From Turnera subulata (Eukaryota; Streptophyta; Magnoliopsida; Malpighiales; Passifloraceae): a DNA stretch of 64,000 bases. Below are positions 32,501 through 43,679 of this stretch, piece after piece. Each line of letters opens with the position of its first letter. Position 1 is the first letter of the stretch. Under the pieces are notes generated by a model. That model was given only the letters and a program-made list of their open reading frames with translations. It was not told the origin of the DNA and searched no databases. Made by a program: the position numbers and the translations under genes. Location of the stretch: NCBI GenBank assembly GCA_028386065.3, contig JAKUCV010003099.1, positions 1-64,000 of the forward strand, read 5' to 3'.

Positions 32501-33637
32501 GAACCATGGCGTAGTTCCCCAAATCAGTCCCCCACACTTTCTGTTCGTGAACAACCTGGGAGAACACCACTACTCGTCACCATCACAGAACCATCCCCCG
32601 GAGAAGAAGGCAAAAAAAAGAGAAACACAACAGCGGCTGCACGACACTTACCGAAAATCAAATTCTCTCTACCGGTACCAAACCTGAACCCAAACTCGCA
32701 CCCTCACTGCTCAAAAGAACAAACAACCAACAACATCACTGCACAGACCATCCGTCGCCGCCACATCCAACCACAGCAGCCACCATTGTCGGCCACCAAC
32801 AAACCCGAGCCCAAACACCACCGCAACAACACAAACACCCACATCCAAACGGGTTAGTTTAACAACCCACAAAATGAGAAGACAGAGGAACTAAGAGAGG
32901 AGACAAAACCGGCGGCTTACCTTGTCGGCAATACACCTGCACACGAGAAGGGAACCCCGTCCTCTCTCACAGAACCTTTCGGGTCTCGTCACGGCGGCTA
33001 GGAAGAGGTTTGTGGGTGATGGTGGTTTGAAGACGAGATGGTGAGGAAGGCGGTGAGAGAAAACGAGAGAGTTGAAGAGTGTGGTGAGGACGGAGGGAGA
33101 GAAAAGAAAAGAAAAGAGATGAGAGAGAAGAGAATGGGAGAAGAAAATCCGGCCTTAGAGTCGTTGCCAACACGATCTGAGGAGAGGAGAACGTGGGCAG
33201 TTGGTGGAAGAGAGATTTGTGGGCTGCGGCGGATAGAAAAGAAGGGGAAGAAGAGAAAAGAAAAGAAAAGAGAAAGAAGGGGTTAGGGTTTCTGACCCAC
33301 CTGGCCAAAACGACGTCGTTTTGTTTTGGCTTGGCACGGTCAACCCGCCCTGGCTTGGTCAACGCTACTATCTTATATTTTTTTTTTCTTCTTTTCTTTT
33401 CTGACCCAAAACGACGTAGTTTTATTAGAACTACGATAAAGCCCGAATTAAACCCCGAACATGTATTCGTTTCCGAGATAACTCGAACCCAAAATAATAC
33501 TTACTTAAAATTAATGTTTCCAAGGAAAATAATTTACTTTTCAAGACCAAAAATCCGAGAAGATCCCCAAGGGAAAAATTGGAATAACAATTTCGAAAAT
33601 TCCATTAATTGAATTTCTAAAATCCGAGGCGTTACAA
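29588..33637 (-). mobile_element. Chromovirus-type element T2, reverse strand, collapsed LTR-PBS-gag-LTR
   Basis: On the minus strand it starts TGTAACGCC (33637). A full LTR runs down to about 30532, then a primer-site-like TAGTAGCGGAGC (30530-30519), about 280 bp of leader and gag start, and from about 30253 a second LTR lacking its 5' part, ending at 29588. This produces a direct duplication (29619-30253 against 30566-31200). Flanks read ACCA on both sides, a probable 4-5 bp duplication. It interrupts element A between 'cccataatag' and 'tagagaagg', a junction seen uninterrupted in B near 7071-7100. A splice-donor-like GTAAG is at 32920-32916, and GACGTC lies in a palindrome at 33306-33322. 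Confidence 0.82.
30198..30389 (-). pseudogene. Truncated gag start of T2
   Basis: The minus-strand ATG at 30389 lies about 130 bp after the primer-site-like sequence and reads MDPPQGQHNVEDQEVLPDHV. At about 30253 the frame runs into truncated LTR sequence and ends soon after. T3 has a similar start, MDPVEDTHL, at 49309. No gag domain remains, so the assignment is positional. Confidence 0.5.
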
Positions 33638-35060
33638 CCATAGAGAAGGTTAAATGAAAATATGAAAGAGGTGGTAAAAAAGGAAATCTTGAAATTACTT
33701 GATTCTGGGATCATATATCCAATTTCAGATAGTCCTTGGGTTAGTGCAGTGCATGTAGTTCCTAAGATGGGAGGAATGACAGTAGTGAAAAATGAAAATG
33801 AAGAACTCATACCAACTAAGACTGTCACGGGTTGGAGAATGTGCATAGATTATAGGAAGCTCAACAAGGCTACTAGGAAGGATCACTTCCTTTTGCCATT
33901 CATTGACCAAATGTTAGAAAGACTTGCCAAGCATACACATTTTTGTTACTTGGATGGATATTCTGGATTTTTCCAGATTCCAATCCACTCAAGTGATCAG
34001 GAGAAAACAATGTTTACATGCCCCTATGGGACATTTGCATATAGGCGCATGCCTTTCGGTTTGTGCAATGCCCCTGCCACTTTTCAGCGCTGCATGATGG
34101 CCATATTCTATGACCTGATCGAGCATATAATGGAGGTATTCATGGATGATTTCTCTGTTTATGGCACTTCTTTCGATATTTGTTTGGCTAACCTTGAAAC
34201 AGTGCTAGCACGGTGTGAGGCTGTTAAGCTTGTTCTCATTTGGGAAAAGTGCCATTTCATGGTGACTGAAGGAATTGTTCTTGGACACAAAATTTCAGGA
34301 CGTGGTATTGAGGTAGACCAAGCTAAAATCGATATAATTGAAAAAATTCCACCTCCAAATTCTATTAAGGAAATTCGAGCTTTTCTTGGCCACACAGGTT
34401 TTTATAGGCGCTTTATTAAGGACTTCTCAAGGATTGCAAAACCTTTGACGAATCTTAGTAAGGATGCCGAATTTGTATTTGATGAATCTTGTTTAGATGC
34501 TTTCTATAGGATCAAAACCGCATTGACCACAATCTCAATCATTTAAAACCCCAGATTGGAGTCAATCCTTTGAAATCATGTGTGATGCCAGTGACCATGC
34601 TATATGGGTTGTGCTAGGATAGAGGAAGGACAACAAGCTTCATGCAATCTATTATGCAAGCCGTACTCTGGATGATGCACAAGTCAACTATGCCACAACC
34701 AAAAAGGAGCTCTTGGCAGTAGTCTTTGCGAATGGAAAATTTCGGGCATACTTGCTAGGTTCCAAGGTCATCATATACACAGACCATTCAGCCCTGAAGT
34801 ACTTACTGACAAAGAAGGGAACCAAGCCAAGACTTCTAAGATGGATCTTTCAGCTTTAAAATTCGACTTGGAGATTCGGGACAAGAAGGGTACAGAGAAT
34901 ATGGTAGCTGACCACCTATCCAGACTGCCCTCAGAACACATGCCAAGTGAACACATGCCAATTGATGACCATCTCCCAGATGACAGCCTCATTGCAACCA
35001 TTCACAATGTCACTCACAGGCTCTTGCCATGGTATGCATAAATTGTTAATTTCTTAGCCT
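33638..35060 (+). pseudogene. pol: Reverse transcriptase and RNase H of element A (broken)
   Basis: Resumes after T2. The frame from 33662 has WVSAVHVVPKMGG, YLDGYSGFFQIPIH, RRMPFGLCNAPATFQRC and the catalytic VFMDDFSVYG at about 34136-34165. RT therefore keeps the usual residues, unlike B's altered YLDGYCEF. The frame shifts near 34545, with a stop near 34619. RNase H pieces with [13 protein letters not shown] and VADHLSRLP extend to about 35040. Overall very similar to B (same family). Confidence 0.86.
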
Positions 35061-36340
35061 GTGTAGCCCTTCCACTTGACTTGAGTTATTCTCAAAAGAA
35101 GAAGTTCTTCTCTGATATGAAGAACTACCTCTGGGATGAACCCCTACTGTTTAGAAGGTGTGGATATGGAATGCTCATAAGATGCATTCCTGAAAAAGAG
35201 GTAGCACAGGTCCTGCATAGTTACCACAATGCACAATATGGAGGACACCATGGTGCAACCAGAACAGCCTCCAAGGTCTTATAGGTTGGCCTATATTGGC
35301 CTACCTTGTTTAAAGATGCACGCAACTGGGTGGTAGCTTGCAAGGAATGCCAACGCACAGGGAACATCTCAAGAAGGCAAGAAATGCCGCAACAGGGCAT
35401 ACTAAAAGTGGAGCTGTTTGATGTTTGGGGGATTGATTTCATGGGACCATTCCCAAGTTCATATGGGAACAACTACATCTTGGTAGTTGTTGATCATGTT
35501 TCCAAATGGGTTGGGGCAATTTCCTCCCCAACCAATGATGCTAGGGTATTGGCACGGTTCCTCAAGAAAAACATCTTCACTCGATTTGGCACCCTAAGAG
35601 CCATAATCAGTGAAGGAGGCATCCATTTTTACAACAGAGAGTTTGAGGCTCTCTTGAGAAAATATAGAATCAAGCATAAGGTGGCCACTCCCCACCTTCC
35701 TCAAACAAGTGGCCAAGTTGAGGTGATAAACAGAGAGATCAAGCAGATTTTGGAGAAAACAGTTGGACCATCATACAAGGATTGGGCAATGAAGCTTGAT
35801 AATACTCTTTGGGCATACCTCACAGCCTACAAAGCACTTATAGGCACCACTCCATACTGCTATGTCTTTGGAAAAGCCTGCCACCTACCAGTGGAACTTG
35901 AACACAAGGCGTATTGGGCTATTAAAGCTTTAAACTTTGACACACAGGCTGTGGGAGAGTAGAGGCTGTTGAAGCTCAATGAACTAGACAAGCTGAGGCT
36001 AGATGCATATGAAAATTCCAAGTTATACAAGGAGAGGACAAAGAAGTGGCATGACAGTAGGATCCAGCCCAAGAAATTCAAGGAAGGAGACCAAGTTCTT
36101 CTTTACAACTCTCGCCTGAAGCTGTTCCCTGGAAAGCTTCGATCAAGGTGGTCAGGACCCTTCACTGTGTCACACTGTTACCCCTATGGAGCTGTTGAAA
36201 TCTATAATGAGCAGGCACACCCAATCAAGGTCAATGAACACAGGCTGAAGCTGTGTTGCATAAGAACCAATGAATATCAGGAGACTCAACTGCTCCACGA
36301 TCTACCTCCCAACAAGCATAATGGGGAAGTGTCCAGCTAA
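35061..36340 (+). pseudogene. Integrase of element A (broken, second catalytic Asp changed)
   Basis: [10 protein letters not shown] and CKECQ mark the zinc-binding part, with a stop near 35282. The core has D in WGIDFMGPF, but the second catalytic motif reads IISEGGIHF instead of the IISDGGTHF of B, an Asp to Glu change. The third residue E is present in [13 protein letters not shown] stop near 35960 separates the C-terminus, which continues ([18 protein letters not shown]) to 36340. Confidence 0.86.
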
Positions 36341-38674
36341 AAGACGTAAAAGAAGCACTCACTTGGGCAAAACCCAAGTGTGGTAATTTTCAGTTTTCTT
36401 CACTTTATTTTCTTTCAAATTATTTTGTGTGTTTTCTTTTGTTTTTAATTATAAGATTCTCCAATTCGATGGAGGAAGGAATCATAAAGACAAAAAAAAA
36501 AAAATCAGGGAAGTTCTTCTACACCCTTTTTAATAGCTAGCTTCCATAATTTTTGTAAAAAGGAGTATTCTGATGGTTACACAGGCTCACCACAGCCTCA
36601 CCACAGGCTGAGTTTGTGTCGAACTTCCACCCTATTCTAATAACTCATCTAGACGATTTCTTGCACTTAGGGGACATATAGCGATAGGGAGCTCGAATGA
36701 AACGCAAGGATTAGGGTCTCGTTGGATATAGAACACCAATCTCCCCTTGCATACACCGTCTCTACCTAGGGACAGCCTGTGGCACTGTAAGGCCAACCAG
36801 GCTCAGCCTGCTTCGACTACAGTACCCAGTGCAAAAAAGGAACAGGGGAGTTTTTGTCTTACATGTCATTAAAACTGCTCAGTATGATTATACCCCCCCG
36901 GTCCACGTGTCATCCATGCGAATAGACACAAACAAAAACTCTAAAAAGGGGGGCACACACATAAATAGTATGGGCGGAAAAATCATTACCCAACAGACAT
37001 ACCTTTTCACTTTCCCACCGCTTTGCCGTTTTTCGCACCTGTTCATTGTCTATAAAAGACAACCCCTACTTCTCAATATGGCGAGAGCACTGACCCGGGC
37101 GCCACAAACTGTACAACCACCACCTGCGAGAAAAAGGCCCCGGAACTAACTTCCTGATCATTGCAGCACTTGATCATCTAGTTTAGGATAACTCAACCCC
37201 ACAACACATTGCTTGACTTTCAGTTTGGGGTGTTTTTGTGTTTGTAGGTCTTAGACTATCACTTTTATCTTTTGATTTTCAGTTATGATGTTTGCTTTAT
37301 GTGTCTTTGTTCTGGCATTGCACCCTTCTTTTTGTCTAGTTTTGGCAGTGAGGACACTGTAAGATTTTGTTTGGGGTATTTTAGGGTGCAATTTTGCCTC
37401 TGTGTATTTTATGATGTTCGTTTAATGCAATTCCAATTTCCAGTTATTTTCATTATGTTTCTCCCAGTGTGAGTCTGTCCTTATATTTATGTATCCTCTG
37501 TCTTTCCATTTAACTCTGCTTAGATTATAATCTCAAGACTTGTCTTATTTTATCAAAACAAGCAAAACAGGAATAATCAAGCAATTGCATTTCATGAATT
37601 CTGTCAGATGAGAAAAGGTCCTGTAAAGAATTTTTTATACAAAACAGGCTCAGCCTGTATACCTTAGAACAGGCCCTCGCCTCTATCATGGCAAAATATT
37701 AAGCAGAGTCTACAAGCAAAGAAAGGATCTAGGCCATCTTTGGCACATCAAACAGACCACACCAACCCATACCTCACTCATCAAACCCTTGAAACCCCCA
37801 TTCAGCCGATAGAGATGGCCCCATTCCATTCATTTACCCTGTATATCCCACCTTAACCATTTGTAGCCAGAACATGGGCCATCATTGTCTAAGGGAACAA
37901 ATTCTTCCGAACAGCCTCACCCTTTCAATGAGCCTGTGAGCAAGATTTAATCAAGTTCAGAAAATGAGATTGCCCATACTCAGTTTGTACAAAATTTAGA
38001 ATGCCACCAAATATAAGTACTCCCTTCTCCCTTGAAAAAAAAAGGGAAAATGAAAATAGAAAGAAGAAAAAAAGTAAAGAAAAACAAAATAAAGAAAGAG
38101 AAGGAGGAAGAACAAACAACATCTGGAGAATCGTGCTCCTAGAACACAAATAAAATCCATTTGTTGGAGTCGTTGAATACAACAAGAGTGGCTGAAGCAT
38201 TGGGATACAGTTGCGGAACAGCATGAGACCTCAGGAAATACGAAGTGAAACAGCCTCTATACAGTCTCAGGCTTTTCATGAACAGAAACATGAAAATCGA
38301 GTTCATAGGCCATTGACTCATGCACAATTCTATGCACCTTCCTTTGACAACCCTCACCCAGCCTCAATATAACACAGATAAAGTCCTAGTGATAGCTTGA
38401 TGACTTATGCACATTAGTGGAGACAATAGGTAATGGGTCTGCATATGAGGAATTATTTTTCGCTTTCCATTCTTTGACAGAATCCCACAAATGGCAGAAA
38501 GGATGGAGGCCAGTTGCAAATTATTCTTGTGATTTTTATGACAAAAACTACTGACAAGGAATTTGGTTGGAATCAAAATGTAGTTTTGAAGGAAAATAAA
38601 AGGATGCTTGAATTGTGATGCATTGTAATTATCCTTACTTCCTTTCAAAATCATGCCTTCAGTTTGGGGTATTT
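36341..38674 (+). other. 3' region of element A; second ORF almost entirely deleted
   Basis: It contains the hairpin 36360-36380, a TATAAA at 37051-37056, and a 23-codon remnant (37078-37149, MARALTRAPQ...) matching only the last codons of B's second ORF. Thus about 2 kb of that ORF is absent. The motif TTTGGGGTATTTT or close variants recur at 37221, 37368 and 38660. ACAGGCTCAGCCTGT lies at 37644-37658. A purine-rich tract is at 38030-38110. No gene. Confidence 0.7.
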
Positions 38675-40746
38675 TGATTCACATGAAATATGCATAGTCT
38701 TAGGCATGATTTTGGGCATAATTTGCTCTCATTCCATCATGATTATATGCCTTGCTTTGTATTATTTCATCATGTTCCCTTAAATTCCATCCCTTACTGT
38801 ATGATTAGTGATTCCATGTGCATTTCGAAGAATTCTGAAGGATTTCATTGAAGAATTCGCAGAAACAGCGTCTGCCACAACCTGAGCCTATTTCGAGGAT
38901 TCGAGAGCATGTTGTTGATTGCAAAATAAATAAAAGGCCGCGAATCCCCCTTCAATCACAAGATATCCATTGAATTTCACTATCCTTGCCCTGATCCACA
39001 AAGCCTCCACGCCGCCACACTAATCACAAAAGAAGTTGTAATCGATTGCAAGGATGAATCGAGAAAGATTGCAAACTGGCCCACTACAGACACAGCCTGT
39101 GGAATTTGCAGAAGGCCAGAAACACGAAAAAGAATATAAAATTCTGCCACTTGTAGAACTTGGCCACTTGCAGAATTTGCAACCCAGCAATCATACCCTG
39201 AGCATTTCAAGAAGACTTTTAGAAGGAGAGAAAAGCATTAATCATTACGCCTAAAGAATATTCCACTTAAAGAATTATTTTCCTCTCCAAAAGTCTTCTA
39301 AACCTGCAGATCTGAAAGATTCAGCCTATCGGCACACTTCCCACGGCGCCTTATCCTGAGGAACATGATGGGCAACTGAAATCCAACTTGCCCAACTCCC
39401 GTACCTTCTAGCAAGTGGGAGAAGAGAGGAGAAGAGGATCCGCGCCTATAAATAGGAAGAAGGAAGATGAATTGAGCATCAAATTACCCATCGATCAAAC
39501 ACACATAAACTGCAGAAGTTTTGGAATAAGGTTTCAAAGGGAAACACGATTCTTCAGCCTTTTCTGGGCAGAAATCGTGTTGCCCCTGACCTCCAGATTT
39601 GTTCCGATCCGTATGCTAACCTTTATCCCCATTGATTTTGTAATTTTGATTATGAACTAAACAACCCCTCTTAGGTTGAAGGGGGTGTAGCATGTCTCAG
39701 TTTTTATTGTAATAAATTGCTCATCTTATGTTCTTAACCCGATTTCTTGTTTTGGTTATTGCAAACTTGCTCCATGTCTGAGTCTTGATCAAACCCATGC
39801 ATGATTATAGGTAGCTAGGTGAAGGACCGATAGGAGAAACCATAGTTGTTGGAATAACAACAACCAACCCTTAGTTTCTGGCTTTTGACAGAGGTTAGGA
39901 ATTAATTGAGGAATTAGCCTCGACACCAAATCTTAATCTCCTTCGTTTGACCGATGCGAAAGCATTAGGATGAGTGAGAATCTTGGGAGGCACCTGTGAG
40001 TGAAAACAAGTGGGTGCAGTATAGGTCGAGAGCGCCTGCAAGAACTGATCTTTATAATCGATTTTTGTGTTGTCGACAGACTCAACACAGGCTCAGTCTA
40101 TTGCAGTACAGTCAAGAAGAAAATACCATTTTAATCTGATTCTTGATTGACTATTAAGAAGCCTATTTTTAATCAAGTAGCAGCTTGGTGAAGGACCGAA
40201 AGGAGAAGCCAGGTGTGCTAGACCAACAATAGTCGGCCTTCACTCCCTAGCCGTTCGAAAGATGATAGGGAGAGACTGGGGGTACTTAACACCAACACTA
40301 AACTTCACCCCTAAGTGGACTTCTATTCTAGTGACAGGGGATAGATGGAAGCTTGGGGAACTATCAATAAGATCGAAAGCCGTTGGTAGTACACTAGGTT
40401 GGGAGCCCCTTCAAGACATCTTATTAAACATAGGGCGTCAACAGGCTCAGCCTGTTATGATACTGTTGAGCAATTTATGGCATAAAAGCAAGGCATGTGA
40501 ACCCCGGATGCCTAAGACTTCACCAATTCTGATTCTTTTCCTACTTCAACACTGCTATTACTTTTTATTCTTGCTTAATTTAAGTTTCAATTAGCGTTCA
40601 CCTAAAATCCACTTATGTTTAATCGTGTCAAGCCTAATTTGTCTAACTATGGAGTAACAGGCTCAACCCAGTCCTTGTGGATATGACTTTGATAAAGTAC
40701 TACAACTACCCTGTGCACTTACAGGAATAGTTTGTGACGCACATCA
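38675..40746 (+). repeat. 3' LTR of element A
   Basis: It starts TGATTCACATGAAATATGC and ends GACGCACATCA, 2072 bp, uninterrupted. It serves as the reference for the split 5' LTR. ACAGGCTCAGCCTGT is at 40441-40455. Confidence 0.9.
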
Positions 40747-41289
40747 GATTTAAGGGGAACCACTCTAAATTTTGGTGTTCTTGATTGTGTGTTTGCTGCT
40801 TTTAATTTTTGCCCAATTTTTTTATCATCCAGATTTTGGTTTCTACTAATATACAAAATTTTTTCTAGATTAGTGCAAAAATTCGGTTATATTTTTTTTA
40901 TAATTAAATTAGTGAAATATGAGAATATGAGAATATAATATATTATGTTTTCTTTTATGTATTTTTCTATCATGAGGGATGTTTAGATTTACATAATATT
41001 TTTTTTAGATTTACATAATCTTTTTTTACGCTCTCTTTTCTTATTTTTTATATATAAAAGCATTATATTTAGCACAAAAATATAATTCACTTGATGAAAA
41101 TCTTTATCAATCAAATTATGATTCCTTGTGACACTTTATAGTTATTTGAACATATGCTTTTGTCGAATTTTCATATAATTTTTGAAGGCGTATGAATAAG
41201 AACTTTTATATTATTAGTTATTATTTTTATAAGGGTATGTAGATTCTATAGAAATAGTTTTTGAGAACTAGAAAACTTGAATTTTTGTT
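40747..41289 (+). other. AT-rich flank, continuation of the Copia-LTR fragment entered by A
   Basis: The first 50 bp ('ggggaaccactctaaa...') continue the fragment seen at 595-637. The rest is AT-rich with no gene, and I see no further recognisable element. Confidence 0.5.
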
Positions 41290-41735
41290 AAAAAAAAGTT
41301 TTGCCAATTTTTTTTGTTAATAATGTTAGTAATATTGGTTAATCGTGGTGATATCCAAGAAACTGTAACAAATTGCACAAAATTGAGAGAAAAATTGTAA
41401 AACCCACATGACTAGAGCCAATCAATGGGTTATTTTATCAATACTTTGTTGAATATGAATCATGAGAAATCATCCCGATCTAGATGAAAAAAAGTTAAAT
41501 ATTAACTAGTCAATGCTTACAACGAAATGGATTCCAATCAATAGGTTGTTTGTCAATACTTTGTTCAATATAAAGCGTGAGGAATTATCCCTGATCTACA
41601 ATACAAAAATTAAATATTGGCATTCATTACCTACAACTGAGAAAATAATGAATAGATTCCCGTATTAATAATAAACTTCGAGCACATTCTTCGTATTTTC
41701 ATGATTATTCTTCTTCGCAAAATCCATGTAACTAG
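41290..41735 (+). repeat. Diverged tandem repeat of about 200 bp, left block
   Basis: Two units with the core 'tcaatactttgtt' at 41439 and 41553, followed by 'tgagaaatcatccc', 'aaattaaatatt' and 'ttacctacaact'. The same unit recurs at 43140-43245, 46080-46922 and (after the Helitron) 56314-56370. No coding content. Confidence 0.7.
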
Positions 41736-43139
41736 TGTTGGCTTAAGATAGTTAACACGCGCATTAGTGATTAATTAATTAGTCGATTAGTACTAATTAG
41801 TGATTTAACTTAATTATCTAGCCATATGCCTAATTGATTTTGATTAATGACAAACTAGGTTTATAGATATTTTAATCTACCACCCAAATCCTTGAATTAA
41901 GTAATGAAATCTGATTTTATATGGTTTGAAGTTAGTGGGATTAGTATGTGTGCTAAGGGTATTATTTTATTAAACTTAAGTCTCTTTCATGCCCATGGAC
42001 CATATTGCTTTTCTTACAACTTTGAGGCATTTGTTGGAGATGTTCTTATATCCTATGAACCGAAAATCAAGCATGAATCAACCCAGAAATGTTTGTTTAT
42101 TGATCTGGGCAAGGCTTTCAAAGATTCATCTCTATTTAGCCCCAACTTGGGATCATCAAGCATAGGTACTCAGTCAGCTTGTGCTAACTTTATGGAAGAT
42201 TGAGGCAATTTGTTGTAGACGCTCCCACGCTCTACAAACCTGGTATCTAGCTTAGTTTAACTCAGAAAATGTTGGACTAAGAATCTAGGTAGGTCTCACA
42301 ATGGATAGATTCCATTTTGATCATCCTAGGATCTCCAAACCTAGGAGTCTGCTAAGCTTTGGCTGACTTTCTTGTACTTTGGACCCATCTGTTGGAGGCG
42401 CTCCTATGAGCACAAAACTTGCAAGTTTGTTTCTCTCTATTGTGCAGGTGTTTGTTTAAAGGACTAAAAAGCTCACACAATGACTCATTCTGATTAAGTC
42501 CAACCTAAGAGATTCAAACCTAGGCAGCGGCTCAGCATATGTAGACCACTTTCTGGAATTGGAGCGATGAACATTTTGGCGCCAATGATGCCAATTCTCG
42601 AGGTAGCAGAAAGTGACAGCTAGCCGTTGGATGATGAGGCTACCACTTCTTCCAGCCTCTATATATTAAAGGAAGACTGAAGAACTCAAGTCAGAGATGC
42701 TATTGCAAAATCTTGACGTTATACGACTTGAGTTACACTTGCAGTTCTCCAAAAGAGACAAAATTGAGTGATATCTTGAAGGCTAGATTGCCGAGGTGGG
42801 ATTCAACAAACCGGGGAGGTTTGTGGTGAGTGATAGGTTTGGGCTTAGCCTAGGAAAAAGCTTGTAAAAGGTTGTGATTGAACCCGAAAAAACCAAGATA
42901 TAATGAAGGTTAGAAATCTCAAGGTGGACTCCTTGAATAGTGGATGTAGTCCTTACTGGCGAACCACTCTAAATTGCTGTGCATATCTCTCTAACCTTAC
43001 CCAATTAATTATGCATTAGTATGTGTCTTAGAGTTCTTAATCTGCAGGTTCAAGACAGATTCGGCATCATTAGTGCCAAATCAGAGTTTAAGCGAAAAAG
43101 GGGCTAATTCACCCCCCTCTTAGCCTATTTGGGCCTACA
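41736..43139 (+). mobile_element. Copia-type solo LTR C2
   Basis: 1404 bp, TGTTGGC...GGGCCTACA, between perfect duplications ACTAG (41731-41735 and 43140-43144). Flanks join into the repeat unit ('cataactgg aaccaatcaatggg' as at 46755). It has TATATATTAAAGG near 42658, 'gaaccactctaaattg' near 42960, and a C-run 'ttcacccccctct' near 43108, as expected for a Copia LTR end. The 99-codon ORF at 41904 has no recognised domain. Confidence 0.85.
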
Positions 43140-43245
43140 ACTAGAAGCAATCAACGAGTTGTTTTGTAAAAACTTTGTTCAACATAAAGCATGAGAAATC
43201 ATCCCTGATCCACATTGTAAAAATTAAATATTAGCTAGTCATTAC
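43140..43245 (+). repeat. Unit of the ~200-bp repeat between C2 and C3
   Basis: 'caatcaacgagttgttttg ... aaattaaatattag ... cattac' continues the unit broken by C2. Element C3 begins directly after 'attac'. Confidence 0.65.
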
Positions 43246-43679
43246 TGTAAGAATATTTCCTTTATGTGGCTCATATAATATTTGGTCTTATTTAATGACG
43301 TGGTAAAATCCTATTGGTCAACTATTAGGGTTTTCTATTAAACACTTGATGGGGTGTATAAATAGAATATTATGGAATAGGTCCTCTCTCTCCAGTCGCT
43401 TAACGTTTTGTATACCATCTGACAAATGTTAGAAAGAAAGACAGAGGCAAGAGAGAGAAATCTATTCCTCATGAAGGCATCAAGGCAAATCAAGAGGAGA
43501 TCAACAGAATTTAGAAGACAACATAATCGATTTACCAGGTATGTCTTCAATCTCATGTTATTAGTGGGAGATAATTAGTTCTAAGATCTAATGGGTATTA
43601 TGTTAATGTTTGAATTGGGGATTAAATTATTGTTTTTTGATTCCTGATTATTATGATTGTTCATGTTAATTATCTAACA
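43246..43679 (+). repeat. 5' LTR of C3
   Basis: It starts TGTAAGAATATTTCC and ends ATTATCTAACA, 434 bp. GTGGTAGCGGAGC follows at 43681, as after the LTR of C1 at 16813. A TATA-like 'tataaatag' is at about 43359. Confidence 0.65.

Larger units (their letters stand above)
638..40746 (+). mobile_element. Athila-type Ty3/gypsy element A (outermost, nested and degraded)
   Basis: A is bounded by LTRs starting TGAT and ending CATCA/CGTCA, with flanking pentamers GATTG (633-637) and GATTT (40747-40751), a target duplication with one mismatch. Its 5' LTR is split by element B into 638-2187 and 27531-28084. The primer site at 28091 is the tRNA-Asp-type sequence typical of Athila. Gag and protease remnants are at 28204-29587, element T2 intervenes, and RT, RNase H and integrase remnants run 33638-36340. 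The 3' LTR is 38675-40746. Relative to B, A lacks the gag-protease middle and nearly all of the second ORF, so it looks non-autonomous even apart from its point mutations. Over the first roughly 225 bp the two LTRs differ at about 15 positions by eye, the highest divergence of the three elements compared. Confidence 0.88.

Noticed and set aside
36829..37149. 106-codon ORF as an independent gene in element A
   Set aside because: Only the last 23 codons match anything (the end of B's second ORF); the rest is spacer read in a chance frame.
41904..42203. 99-codon ORF as a small host gene
   Set aside because: Entirely within Copia solo LTR C2, with no similarity recognised.
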